A DNA stretch of 64,000 nt from Hormiphora californensis (lineage: Eukaryota > Ctenophora > Tentaculata > Cydippida > Pleurobrachiidae): assembly GCA_020137815.1 (NCBI GenBank), contig CM035354.1:8273921-8337920 (forward strand). The letters are read 5' to 3'. The translations under genes and the position numbers were made by a program. The notes beneath the pieces were generated by a model. It was not told where the DNA came from and did no database searches. It saw only the letters and a program-made list of their open reading frames with translations. This document shows, in pieces, positions 40,309 through 50,654 of this stretch (positions are counted from its first letter, which is position 1; the number at the start of each line of letters is the position of its first letter).

Positions 40309-41660
40309 CTCAACAACAAATAACAAGGATTTACTAACCCTGGATAATCGTTGTCGTATCCTGTCTCTCATTCTCTGCCTCTCCCCAGTCGAGGTTCGGC
40401 TACGTGACATCCTTCCAATTTAACCACTCTTTCACATCATTGGCCTAGAAAGGAGAGAGAGAGGGGGTTTAGAGGACAATAGAAGTTCAAAAACTTCACG
40501 TCAAAGAAAGGCTATCATAATATGATGATTCATATCATCCGATCTGAGCACCCTAAATGGCACCGCCAGACAGTCACAGAGTGTACGGCTAAAGTGAGAG
40601 TAAAGGATCTGATCCCCATCTGATCTCAATTGCAGACACACCTGCTGAGTGCTGACATGATCATGATAGTACACGATAAAACTAAACACTGTGGCTAAAC
40701 AACGAAGAATACTCTTATCAGACAGCCCCCTCAGGCCTCAACCAAAACTACTAAACTACACTTTCTATTTCTGAGGCACACAGTGTATTAATTCGAGCAT
40801 ACTATCTCCACTCACCTACAGCTTCTGCAGAGAGAGGGAGTCATAAGTCATTAGATACCTCTCATCACCTCCTCCCGGCTTTCTGAACTCTCGGTAGTTC
40901 TGCTGAAGTTGTATATGAAGCCCGCACTTTCTCTAACACACAGTGAGCTGTACATGGTGGTATCTCGTGTCATGTCTGTAGCTAAGGAGGGTGTTGTTCA
41001 TGTGGTGACAGGAATGAACATTGGGTTGTTAGTGGGGAAGGAGTATAACAAAGGGGGTAGAAAGTATACTTGCTTTTGGGGAGAACTGGAAAATTAGAAA
41101 GTACGCTGTCAGCATATTACATATATCCAACCCTATATTCCTAGCATATATATATTGGGGTTATATTAGCACATAATATCCCAGTATAGCCCAATTAGTG
41201 ACTGAAACACGTACACTGCAGTAATTTTGTCCTTTCCATTTCCCTCTCTCACTCGGAAACTCCCTGTCAGGCCAATGCTCTGACAGGAAACTACCCAACT
41301 TCTTCCTTCTCATTACCAAACCTCTTGATCTCAAGATTGATCATCAGTTCACTCAACAATGATCAACAATCACTGATTGGGCTCAGAGCATACTGATTGA
41401 ATCAGCATGCTCTGAGCCCTGATCGTGTATTGCACCTCCCAGACAATCTGATATCAAAAACCAGCTAAAGCTGCAGAGATATGTTCTGAAGAAGCCACAT
41501 TCCACCAGCAACTATGTGATGTGAGTAGCGCATAACCAGTGTGTGACAGTTTGTTGTGATGTGTTATGTGATCAGTTCTCCAGACGAGATCCTGATCAGT
41601 TGAAGACGTATCCAATGGCCTCTACGACATCGAACCCAATTAGAAGTAACAAGGGGTAGT
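40309..41660. other. Intergenic, possible unplaced exons
   Basis: Minus-strand exon-like pieces occur near 40811-40905 (QNYREFRKPGGGDERYLM) and 40400-40450 (NDVKEWLNWKDV), but I could not join them in phase. The rest shows nothing clear apart from a hairpin at 41379-41419. Confidence 0.3.
41379..41419. other. 41-nt near-perfect palindrome
   Basis: GGGCTCAGAGCAT pairs with ATGCTCTGAGCCC, and the inner CTGATT pairs with AATCAG. It lies about 290 bases upstream of the kinase start. Confidence 0.8.
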
Positions 41661-41670
41661 GACGTAGAGA

Positions 41671-41677
41671 TATAAAA
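41671..41677 (+). promoter_or_regulatory. TATA box of the PIM-like kinase gene
   Basis: TATAAAA in the context GAGATATAAAACCCGG, 36-42 bases before the ATG at 41713. The 5' leader would then be very short, starting in the run CCACTTCCATATCACTTCC. Confidence 0.6.
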
Positions 41678-41712
41678 CCCGGACAAGGGCCCACTTCCAT
41701 ATCACTTCCAAC

Positions 41713-42576
41713 ATGTTTTCTGCTATCAAGAACTTCCTCTTTCCTACCCCGCTCACCACCCACTTTGATGTCCTCCAGAAGCTTGGATCCGGCGGCTACG
41801 GAAGGGTCTACCTGGCGAGGAGAAAGGACGACGAGACTGTAGTTGCTGTGAAGAAGATGAAACAGGGCAAAGTGAAGGAGTACGTGAACACTCAGACAGG
41901 AGCTATACCTCTCGAAATCTACATCTCCATGTCCCTGGACCACAAGAATATTGTTCGAGCATGCGGCTTCCTGAAGAGCAAGGGATCCTGGTGCCTAGTC
42001 ATGGAACATCTCCCCGGATACCTAGACCTGACCTCCTACATTCAGCTGAATTCCTATCTCTCCCACCATACCGCCAGGACTATCTTCATCCAGACCTACC
42101 GGGCCCTGACCTACTGCTTCCGAAGGGGAATCGCCCACCGAGACATCAAAACAGACAACCTTCTAGTGCACTGGGAGACGAATGATGTGAAGCTGATTGA
42201 TTTTGGAGCCTCGACCTTTATCAGATCCGACCAAAGCCAGATCAGGGATCACCGGGGAACTGACATCTTCATCCCTCCTGAGTTCTTTACCACTGGAACC
42301 TACGATCCCCTGAGAGGGACTGTGTGGGCCCTGGGCTGTCTCCTATACTGCATGGTCTATGGAGAGGTACCCTTCCTGAATCCTGACGAGGTGGTCTACA
42401 AGGTCCTGGATGATATGGCGATACCCAGCCCTAGCAGGGAACCAGGGGCACACTACTGCATGGACCTCATTGACCGGTGTCTAGAGAAGAGTGAGGATGA
42501 GAGGATCAGTTACCGAGAGATCAGCCATCACCCCTGGATCACCCGGAACTACCCAGCCCTCCCAGAGATTGTTTGA
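41713..42576 (+). CDS. PIM-like serine/threonine kinase, intronless
   Basis: A 287-residue protein that is almost only a kinase domain. All catalytic parts are present: glycine loop GSGGYGRVYLARR, VAVK lysine (Lys47), an alpha-C glutamate in IPLEIYISM (Glu68), HRDIKTDN (142-149), IDFG (162-165) and PPEF in place of APE. The VPLE-like helix, the proline-bearing hinge (VMEHLPGYLDL), the intronless compact size and RTVWALGCLLY-type subdomain IX fit the PIM/CAMK group best. PIM kinases are constitutively active and controlled by expression level; that this holds here is inference. A TATA box lies just upstream. A related pseudokinase lies at 48109-48828. Confidence 0.85.
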   Translation: MFSAIKNFLFPTPLTTHFDVLQKLGSGGYGRVYLARRKDDETVVAVKKMKQGKVKEYVNTQTGAIPLEIYISMSLDHKNIVRACGFLKSKGSWCLVMEHLPGYLDLTSYIQLNSYLSHHTARTIFIQTYRALTYCFRRGIAHRDIKTDNLLVHWETNDVKLIDFGASTFIRSDQSQIRDHRGTDIFIPPEFFTTGTYDPLRGTVWALGCLLYCMVYGEVPFLNPDEVVYKVLDDMAIPSPSREPGAHYCMDLIDRCLEKSEDERISYREISHHPWITRNYPALPEIV

Positions 42577-42949
42577 TTTGAGTTGTGTTATATTATTATT
42601 TGGGTCATATTGATCTTAAACTTAATAACTGCGTTTGACATGTGTCTAAGTTATCCCTCCCACCCGGCTCGATAAGTGTTGCTGTCAGGTTCTGCTTGAA
42701 CAAATCTCCTAATACGGAATTGAATAGTTGTTGATACCCGTCCTCTTTAGAGTGAGGAAATGATAATAATTCAGATAAAACAAATTAAATTGTGGGGCAG
42801 TATGGATGGCAATCCAAACCTGAATACATGTGACAAATACAACACACTCCTATACGGCACGGTATATATCCAAATCTCTAGTTGTGCATGTAATGCAAGT
42901 CATGTCCTAACTGTCTCTCTCTCTCTCTATACACATATTCCGATATATC
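42577..42949. other. Convergent 3' intergenic gap
   Basis: The 373 bases between the stop codons of the kinase and the serpin. AT-rich with no gene; it must hold both 3' ends. Confidence 0.6.
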
Positions 42950-44928
42950 TCAGTCTGTTGGCACGACATACCGTCCCTGGAAGAGCACCAGACCATCACA
43001 TTTGTGGTAAATATAAAACACAAAGGGGGTATTGAAACTAACTGTCCTTGAGCTCCGTTCCGTCCACACTCCCCCACTAGCCCCCGTGCTCTCCGTTCCT
43101 TCCTCCGTCAGCTCAATGACAGCCTTGTGGTAGATATTACTGACATAAAGGGGCAGGCCCTCCCCTGCAAAGTTGGAGAAGTCAGCCCGGGGGGACAGGA
43201 TGAGGGAGAGACCCGTCTCAGGGGTGAAGATCTCTCTAAGATCTTTGTTGTACTCCATTTTGAAGCGCGGGAAATCCAGGCTGACGGGTCCTGTTTTCAG
43301 TCGTGATCTGATGGATAGGATGCCTTGATCGGACACAAAGTTCTCAATGTGTTCCAAGTTGTTGTAGTACTGGCTGCTGGCTGAGTATTTGATAGCCAGG
43401 AGACTGTACTCCTCAGAGGCATAGGGTAGGTCCACAGCTACCACTCCAAGACTACCAGAGTCCGTAGTGGGTACTTCCAACCATTCTCGAGAGAAGTTGG
43501 CGTCTATCTTCATGAACCTGGTCTGAGGGAGGGGAGAGGGTTAGAATGGTGATGAGGACTGGCCTGAGGGAGGGGAGAGGGTTAGAATGTTGATGAGGAG
43601 TATTGAGGAACAATGTCCCTACTCTGAAACTAGAACATCTCACACACGGAGTTCAAGACACTTACATTTCTCCTAGTCCGGGGTCCACTAAAGAACATTC
43701 CGGAGTAAGACTGAGTCTTATCAAACTTGTTCTTCCAATCATCTTTGAAGGTGATAGTGTTCACGACTACCACTTTAGTTCCAGAGTTAATGGAACCATC
43801 GTCAGGGAAGAGATCTCCAATCATTCCACGGGTTTTGAACTTTACAATCTTATTGACTCTCTTCCTCGCTTTGTCAGGTTTCCCAACAAAGTTGCAGTTA
43901 TAGAAGTCAGCCTTGTAGTAGTATTTAGCCTCCTCCTGATACTTATCAAACTCCCGTTTATATTCTCCCGAGATAAAGAAATCATTTGTGATGTTCAGTT
44001 TCCTGTTCTTGTACTGGTCCAGTGCATCTGATACACACTTGGCAGCGTTGTGGATGTCTATGTTGTGAGATACCATGGCACTTTCTAGATCTGACTTTGT
44101 CTGGCCTGTGTGGGAGTTGTTGTTATTCATTCAATTTAACAATATGAACATCAGGGGGGGTCAATATGGGAGGGCCCTGGGTCAATATCGGCAAGAAGTC
44201 TGGACACAACAACCTGTGTGGGAGATGTTACTATTATTACTATTATTACTAATATTATAGTCAACAATATAAGGATTTAGAGGGTGTGAGAATGTCGTCT
44301 AGAAGTCTGGTCATAGCAAGATATTTATTGAGTCATATACGCGGTATAAGTTGGGGAAAGGGGGTTTGGAAAGGACCCAAGTTTAGATCACGTAATTACT
44401 GGACAGTTAGTGGGGGTTAGGATAGTGTTTAATCTTGGCTCCTAGCCAAGAAACATGACGGGGTCTGGGTTTCAACCTAGAAAACAAAGCAAAATCACGA
44501 CATGAAGTCGCAAGAAACACTGACCGTTTGCGGCGAGCAAGATTAGTTGAAGGATGTTGGAGATGCTGTGTGGTGATATAAACACATTCTTATCTTTTCT
44601 ACCCATCTCCTTGACAAGGAGGGTCGTCAGACGCTGGCTACCACTTGTCAAAACACACTTCTCCTCTTGTACCTGTGTGACGGGTTGAGTAGTTAACAAG
44701 GACACAAGGGAAAGTGGGTTATAGTGGAAACAATGAGTTGAGAAACAATGAAAACAAATGATAACCAAGTCTCTGACAATGGTTTGTTGAGTGTGTCAAT
44801 TAGGGATATCTTAGTCTTACCTGGAACAGAGAATCTGTTAAACAACAACTCTTAGGGCATTCCTTTGATTCCAAAATCTGTTCTGAGAAAGCAAACAGCA
44901 ACGTCGCAAGGAATATCCTCGGGTTCAT
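42950..44928 (-). CDS. Secreted serpin, predicted P1 arginine
   Basis: Four exons in phase: 44928-44821, 44672-44525, 44105-43666, 43522-42950; 422 residues. The N-terminus MNPRIFLATLLFAFSEQILE is a signal peptide, followed by a short cysteine-bearing segment (ECPKSCC). Serpin landmarks: NVFISPHSISNILQLILLAANGQT, VVVNTITFKDDWKNKF, and the hinge EEGTESTGASGG leading to PFVFYIYH and GRYVVP. Counting 17 residues from the hinge Glu puts Arg at P1 and Ser at P1' (in WTERSS), so a trypsin-like protease target is expected. Hinge residues are small, consistent with an inhibitory serpin. I chose ATG 44928 over an upstream in-frame ATG (45006) because it opens directly into the signal peptide. Confidence 0.92.
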
Positions 44929-46756
44929 TTTGGTTCTAAAAGTCTTTGTTAGGGGGTTAAAGGTAATGCTGGCTAATTGGAATAGTAAGAGCTGGAAGCT
45001 CAACAAGCATCGACCGCAACAGACAAAAAATAATTTCCTAGAATATCATCCCGACGATTTCTAGGAAGAATTAGAAAATTTCGGCCAATCACTATTCGCC
45101 TCAAAGGGTTAAACAACTGCTGAAGGATATGTGATAATACCACTGAAATGGCGAATATATATTTATAATTTAACGAGGTCGCTGCTAAAAAGTGTTGGAG
45201 GAAAACAAGCTAAAGACGGGTTCCCAAGTTGCAGCCCTGAAGTGATACCCACTAGACAGGGTCTAATCCAATAGAGGAAATGGAGAGGGAGAGGAGGGTG
45301 CACATAGACTGATGGGCGGGGCTCAGAGCTATCAGTCCATCTAGCGATATAGCTTTAACTACGTTTACTCGTAGGAACAAAAATATAAACCGCTCATCCC
45401 TAGCAGAGAGATGGGAGAGGGAGAAAAGAATGAATTGAGAAGATGTTAGAAAAATAGAAGACAGCTGTAAATCGAATTAAAGTAGAGCGTATGAACAAGA
45501 GAAAATCATTCTTTAAATTAGGTCTCAGCCGATAGGGTTTTCACAAAAAACATAGGTGGGAGCTCAGGTGAGAGATCGTTAGTTATAGCTGCTCTGCAAA
45601 TGAGGGGGAAGGAAGTTGTTTTCAATATTCCAGCTGAAGACCACTACAACGACCGCTTTCTAACCAGTTGCATTTTATATTTTAAATCGGGGTCCGACTG
45701 TATTTGTGTTTCTCCTAGATGTATTAGTTAGCTACTTATCTGTATGATTTATTCTAACCAAATGTGTTGTAGGATGCTTATTGCATTGGGGAAATGAGCC
45801 ATTCGAATTAAATTCAACTGTGGTGGCAATGCCACAGCCCCAAAAGTCACCGTGTTTTCTTGAATAATATCACGATCAACATCAGGGATATTTTAATAGC
45901 AATCGAAACGTTACTAAAGGCACTCTCTTTACAGTTACAAAGATAGGAGGATCTTTAAATAGATCCTGGCTCCAGTTTACTTAACACTTCTGCATATTAA
46001 AGTTACTGGAAAAGTGCAAATTAGAGTGGGCGTGGGACTCTCACTTAGCAGCGTTTCACTCCCTAACTCTATAAGACACGCCTAGTGCGGTAGCTTTCCA
46101 ATATGAAACGGAATGCATTTCATAAATCATAACACATTCAATGCAAAAGTGATATCGTAAATCCGATCGTTTGCTGCAGAATCCCTCTCTCCGGGCCTGG
46201 CAAGAGCGGTCCCATTCAGTTAAAAGTACAAGTAAATTGTAAAATAGAAGGATATAAACATGAGGAGTGGCCCTTGCACGTTGTGAGAATGGTGATAAGA
46301 TAACATTAGGGTACGTGACTTATTAGATTAGGTACCTTAAGGTTACCTTAAGGTTACAGCCGGTCATGTCAACAAGGACCCATGCCTAGGATATATGAAT
46401 GGTTAAGTCGACAATATAATGTAGGATTTATCAGCTAGGACAGGGCCATATTAATCGGTGGGAACCGGGCCACGCCTAGGAATAATCACTAGCAATTCTC
46501 TTTCCCACGGTCACCTCTCAAATTAGACGGGGTATGTAGACTGGTTCAGTGACTGACTGGTCGAGTCTAGTCCGTACCAATGAAGATGGAGGGGAAGAGA
46601 GCACACTTTTTGATAAAAACAAGGATATTATAATGCAGAAACGTAATATGAGTATACTTGGAGTTTGCTGCTCAAACGGGCACGTAGAGTTTGTTCCTAA
46701 ACCGTTCTCGCTTTCACTGAGAGAGTTGAATATGAACAAGGTACAAACTGTCAGGC

Positions 46757-46783
46757 CTTGTTGAGTAAGGGGTACTCAACAAG
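46757..46783. repeat. CTTGTTGAGTA palindrome within a direct repeat
   Basis: CTTGTTGAGTA and TACTCAACAAG pair around AGGGG. GTCAGGC lies on both sides (46750-46756, 46784-46790). The half-motif CTTGTTGAGTAAG also occurs near 39270, 39901 and 47289, and inverted at 40305. Confidence 0.75.
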
Positions 46784-46962
46784 TCAGGCTAATGTTGGGA
46801 CCGTGGTCCTCGCGCCCTCTGATAGGGTACTACTACTAGCTAGACCCTCGAGTGTCGAGGAGGCGTGATAAATATAGCCCTCCAACGTGAGGGGAATTGT
46901 GTTGCCACTTGAAGATTATTATTTTATGCATTATTATTATCATGCATAACGATAAGAGCATA

Positions 46963-47204
46963 CCTTACTCTCGTTAATTAAGCTCGCATATTTCAAGAAA
47001 CTTTTAAATAAGAAACTTTTTTTTCTAGGAAACTACAGGTGTAAGCGATCCAAAAACAAAAAGAATTTCTCCTTTATCAAGAGACTAAACAACTTAGGGG
47101 TTTCCTATTTTGTTGGGGTGTCTCTGGATTGTGTGATTTACATTTGAAAAGTTTCTTATAAAAAAGTTTCTTACTAAAGCGTTTCTTAAAAATCGAGAGT
47201 AAGG
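46963..47204. mobile_element. AT-rich MITE, CCTTACTCTCG ends, TA duplication
   Basis: Ends CCTTACTCTCG and CGAGAGTAAGG with flanking TA (46961-46962, 47205-47206). Subterminal AAGAAACTTTT and AAAAGTTTCTT repeats make the element fold back. Length 242 bases, no coding sequence. Confidence 0.8.
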
Positions 47205-48108
47205 TATTAGGCATTAGGCCAGCATGGCCTAGTCGAAAAGCATAATGAAAAGATAAAGACTCTCACGACTCACGGCCCATAGATAAACTTGTTGAGTAAG
47301 GGGGAAGTTGGTGGGCTACATGGATGGAACTTGCTCTAATATAATGTCCCTACCCTGATATATATTCACAAAAAACGCTGTCCTTTTAGGGGGTGGTCCC
47401 AGTACAAAAATGTGATAAGGGCCTGTGACGTCATATGAATATAAGTATGAAGAAGTGGTGACGTATTAGCAATGATTCATGCTCAATTTGTTCCGCCCAA
47501 TATTATAATGATTTGATCCAGAAAATTAGAGCAGTATCGATCAAAGCATGACAGTGATGATATCCCTCTACAACATATATCACTTCAACTGAATTCATCT
47601 TCCTTCTACCCCGCCCCCTCCTCCTACAGGCGGCAACCCGGTCAATATCATGAATAAATATGAGTCATTGGCCATTGCTAAAACTGTTTGAACTCCCCCG
47701 ATATATGGCTCAAGAAGGGCAACTACCACCCGGATCATTTAGAGGTCCTACCCGGATGTGCGATCAAAATTGCCGCATCTTAATTCATTAATCCAGATCG
47801 TGCTATGAGAACTAATAATAGGAACTGACCCGTAACGGTATAATATATCAAGGGGGCGTGGGAGTTGCCAGGCCAATGCTCTGACCACGGATCTCGCTTA
47901 TGAGAATAGGGTCAGGCCAATGCTCTGACAGCGTGGGAGTGACCCAGGGTCACTGACCCCTACAATGATTCAGTTGAATGATTGAATGAGCACTACATGT
48001 CCTTAGTGGTGTGCCTAGCTTTACCGAACAGGTGTAGAAGAGATCCGAAAAGACATATATTTTAAGAATCACAAATAATTAAATCCACAAAAAGCACAAT
48101 AAATCTCA

Positions 48109-48828
48109 TCAAACAAAGCTCTCGTGAGAGGCGAGCACGCTCTGATCACGTAGGTCCACTAGGCTGACCCTAGATCCGGGGTGGGGGTTGAGGCACTGCA
48201 GGACAGTATCATATATCTGGGGGTCAGTGGTAGCAGGGCTCAGAGCTTCCCATCTCACATTATTCTTGGCGGCATCAGAGTAGCTTTGGAGGGGTTTCTC
48301 TCCAGTTATCATCTCGAACAACAGACACCCAATGGACCACACAGCAGCTCCCTCGGCAGTACAGGTTCCAGCACGGTACAGCTCAGGTGGTGTGATGGTG
48401 TGGGAGGGGGAGGATGATCGGAGGGTGTGTGGTAGAATGGAGTACACTTGGGAGTGCTGGAACATTGCCAACTTTACACAGCCCTGGGCAGGATCATACA
48501 GGAGGGAGGAGGAGGAGATATCACGGTGATCGACACCCATGTCCAGGCAGTAGCTAACCACACTGGTAACTTGACCCATCAGATCCCGCACCTCCAAGTC
48601 ATCCAAAATGTGGTGTTTCAGCCATTGTTCAAGAGTAGTCCAGGTCTCGCTCCACTCAAGGGCCAGGGTCCAGGTCTGGGAGCGGAATGTGTAACGGAGC
48701 AGGTTCTGTAGGTTAGGGTGGGAGAGTTTCCTTAGGTTGTATATCTCAACAGGAAGGAGTTCAGGTCCACAGGTAACGGTAGTCAGGTTAGGGGTGTACT
48801 TAATCGACTTGAGAAGGACTTGTTTCAT
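48109..48828 (-). CDS. PIM-like pseudokinase, intronless
   Basis: A 239-residue frame with the middle and C-terminal lobes of a kinase: LPVEIYNLRKLSHPNLQNLL, MGVDHRDISSSSLLYD, TPPELYRAG and AAVWSIGCLLFEMITGEKPL. It resembles the kinase at 41713 in lacking introns and in the PVEIY/PLEIY helix and PPEL/PPEF motif. There is no glycine loop. In the catalytic loop Lys and Asn are both Ser (HRDISSSS), and the Asp of DFG is replaced (LAMFQ). Catalysis is therefore very unlikely. The frame is intact over 239 codons, which suggests it is kept as a scaffold or regulator rather than decaying, though this is inference. Confidence 0.8.
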   Translation of the reverse strand: MKQVLLKSIKYTPNLTTVTCGPELLPVEIYNLRKLSHPNLQNLLRYTFRSQTWTLALEWSETWTTLEQWLKHHILDDLEVRDLMGQVTSVVSYCLDMGVDHRDISSSSLLYDPAQGCVKLAMFQHSQVYSILPHTLRSSSPSHTITPPELYRAGTCTAEGAAVWSIGCLLFEMITGEKPLQSYSDAAKNNVRWEALSPATTDPQIYDTVLQCLNPHPGSRVSLVDLRDQSVLASHESFV

Positions 48829-50654
48829 TGTGTTGTGTGTATGTTGGAGTAGAGAGAAGGATTGGAGAGAGTTAGTTGGGATAGTTGTGGGAGTGATTGT
48901 AGGGGTATTTGTACCTTGACCAGGAGAGATGGGGTTACATGAGAGAGAGGAGAGGTATTCGTGGAGCTACGTGGTAATGTGCTTCACCCCCTCACTCATT
49001 AGAATGGTTGGCATACTGATACGTGTCCTGATTACACACACGCCTCTAATTGGGTTCCTAGGTGGGGGAGATGTGCTACAGCTATGGGGGTGTGATTAGG
49101 TTCCCACGAAGCTACTGAAACCCTGATTGGGAAATCAGAGGAGGGGCCTGCTGCCGTGTGTAATTGGGAGTCAGAGAATTCCATGGGTTATATGAGAACT
49201 GTGTGACATTGTTCAACAAGTGTAACAGTAAACAAGTTGTGAGATGAGAGAAGCACATTCCTGGAATTATCTTTGGAACTAGGCCATGACATGTGGATCC
49301 TCGCATGTAGCCAATGAAACCCAGTGAAGATTCAAATCACAACCAATGAAACACACAGTTGTCCCCCACAGTGGTAATATCGAGGTCTGAAGGTCCCAAC
49401 CTACTGCCAATGATAAGAGGCCCAGGGCACTAAAAATACATCATGGGCAACGTGCGGACGTGCCCTGGGCCTCTTGGATTTGGAGACATGGTGTTTATTT
49501 GTTGAAAAATGTAAAAGTACATTATAAACCAATTTTAGAGACGCACATCTCATTTTTAATATTTCTCTCACTCGATTTAACAAGATATTGTTTTACACCA
49601 CATCTCTCAAAAATTAAGTGTCATCATCGCTACTATCATCGCATGTAATCGATACAATTTGTAGCAAATTTATGAAAACTCAATAATCTTCTCTCTCGTT
49701 TTTATTTACAAATCATATTGAGACGATTCTTCAAAAAGAAGTGAGTTGATCACACACACCATGACATGGGTGTACAAGGTAAAAGATGCTTTTAAAAGCA
49801 AAAACACATTAACTACATTTTTTCTTGTTATTTTAACCCTAAAATTCAGGATCACACACTTTATAATAAAACTTTTATTTTCTCATAATAGTTGTCGCTA
49901 AAAGTAAAACCCATGCAAATAGATTATCCAGTCTGCCACCTTCTCTCAAATACAACCCTTTCTTCAATTGATAAGGGTCGAAATAGGTTAACTAAGTAAC
50001 TTTTGTAAGTAATTAGAATTCTAATACTACTAATTGGGCAAACCGTAAAAAGAACTTTTTATCACTCATTATAAGTCCACCTGGGACCACCCATAATACC
50101 ATGACAAAACATTTTAAAAACCACTCATCAACATTTCTCGTGGAGTCCTTATTATGGTAAAGCTACTCGTGGTATATTGATCCCTCACTAGTCCAAAATC
50201 TTCATTTGTACTCTCAGTGTTCCTTTGTCCTCATCCATTGTTATTGTTCCTCATTCCACCCCACTACTTGTTACTGCATCGCTGGAGTCCTGAAATTGAG
50301 AGCGGTAGTGGACAGCTGCTTATTAGTAGAGATGTAGCAGAGATCACATGTAGTAGAGGAATCAGGGAAATGCAGCTCAGCTTCAAACAGATGCTTTATA
50401 GAAAGATGCAGGAGAGGATATACTCAGCAAAGTTCCTGGTACACAGCATTCAGCAACACTCGACAGATACAACACACAACGAATTTAAACATAAATATAG
50501 TGCGATGGAAATGAACATGCCCAATGAATATCACAGCTAATCCCCGTGCTAATTACCCCACAGCATCTCACATATCATGACATATAATCACCCCAAACAC
50601 ATCGACACATCGACACAAACTGTTTGTGGCAAACACATGTCACCCCAAATACAC
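48829..50654. other. Intergenic, hairpin and AT-rich DNA
   Basis: No gene seen. Includes the hairpin at 49415-49475 and AT-rich sequence to 50160. Confidence 0.5.
49415..49475. other. Hairpin with 16-bp perfect arms
   Basis: AAGAGGCCCAGGGCAC (49415-49430) pairs exactly with GTGCCCTGGGCCTCTT (49460-49475) around a 29-base loop. It could be a solo fold-back element or a structured RNA. Confidence 0.75.

Larger units (their letters stand above)
44929..48108. other. Intergenic with MITE and small palindromes
   Basis: No gene supported. Contains the CTTGTTGAGTA palindrome at 46757-46783, a MITE at 46963-47204 and tRNA-like fragments at about 47868-47935. Confidence 0.5.

Noticed and set aside
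40341-40910. Possible two-exon minus-strand gene (QNYREFRKPGGGDERYLM and NDVKEWLNWKDV)
   Set aside because: Each piece looks protein-like and has splice-like ends, but every joining I tried meets a stop. Left as unplaced.
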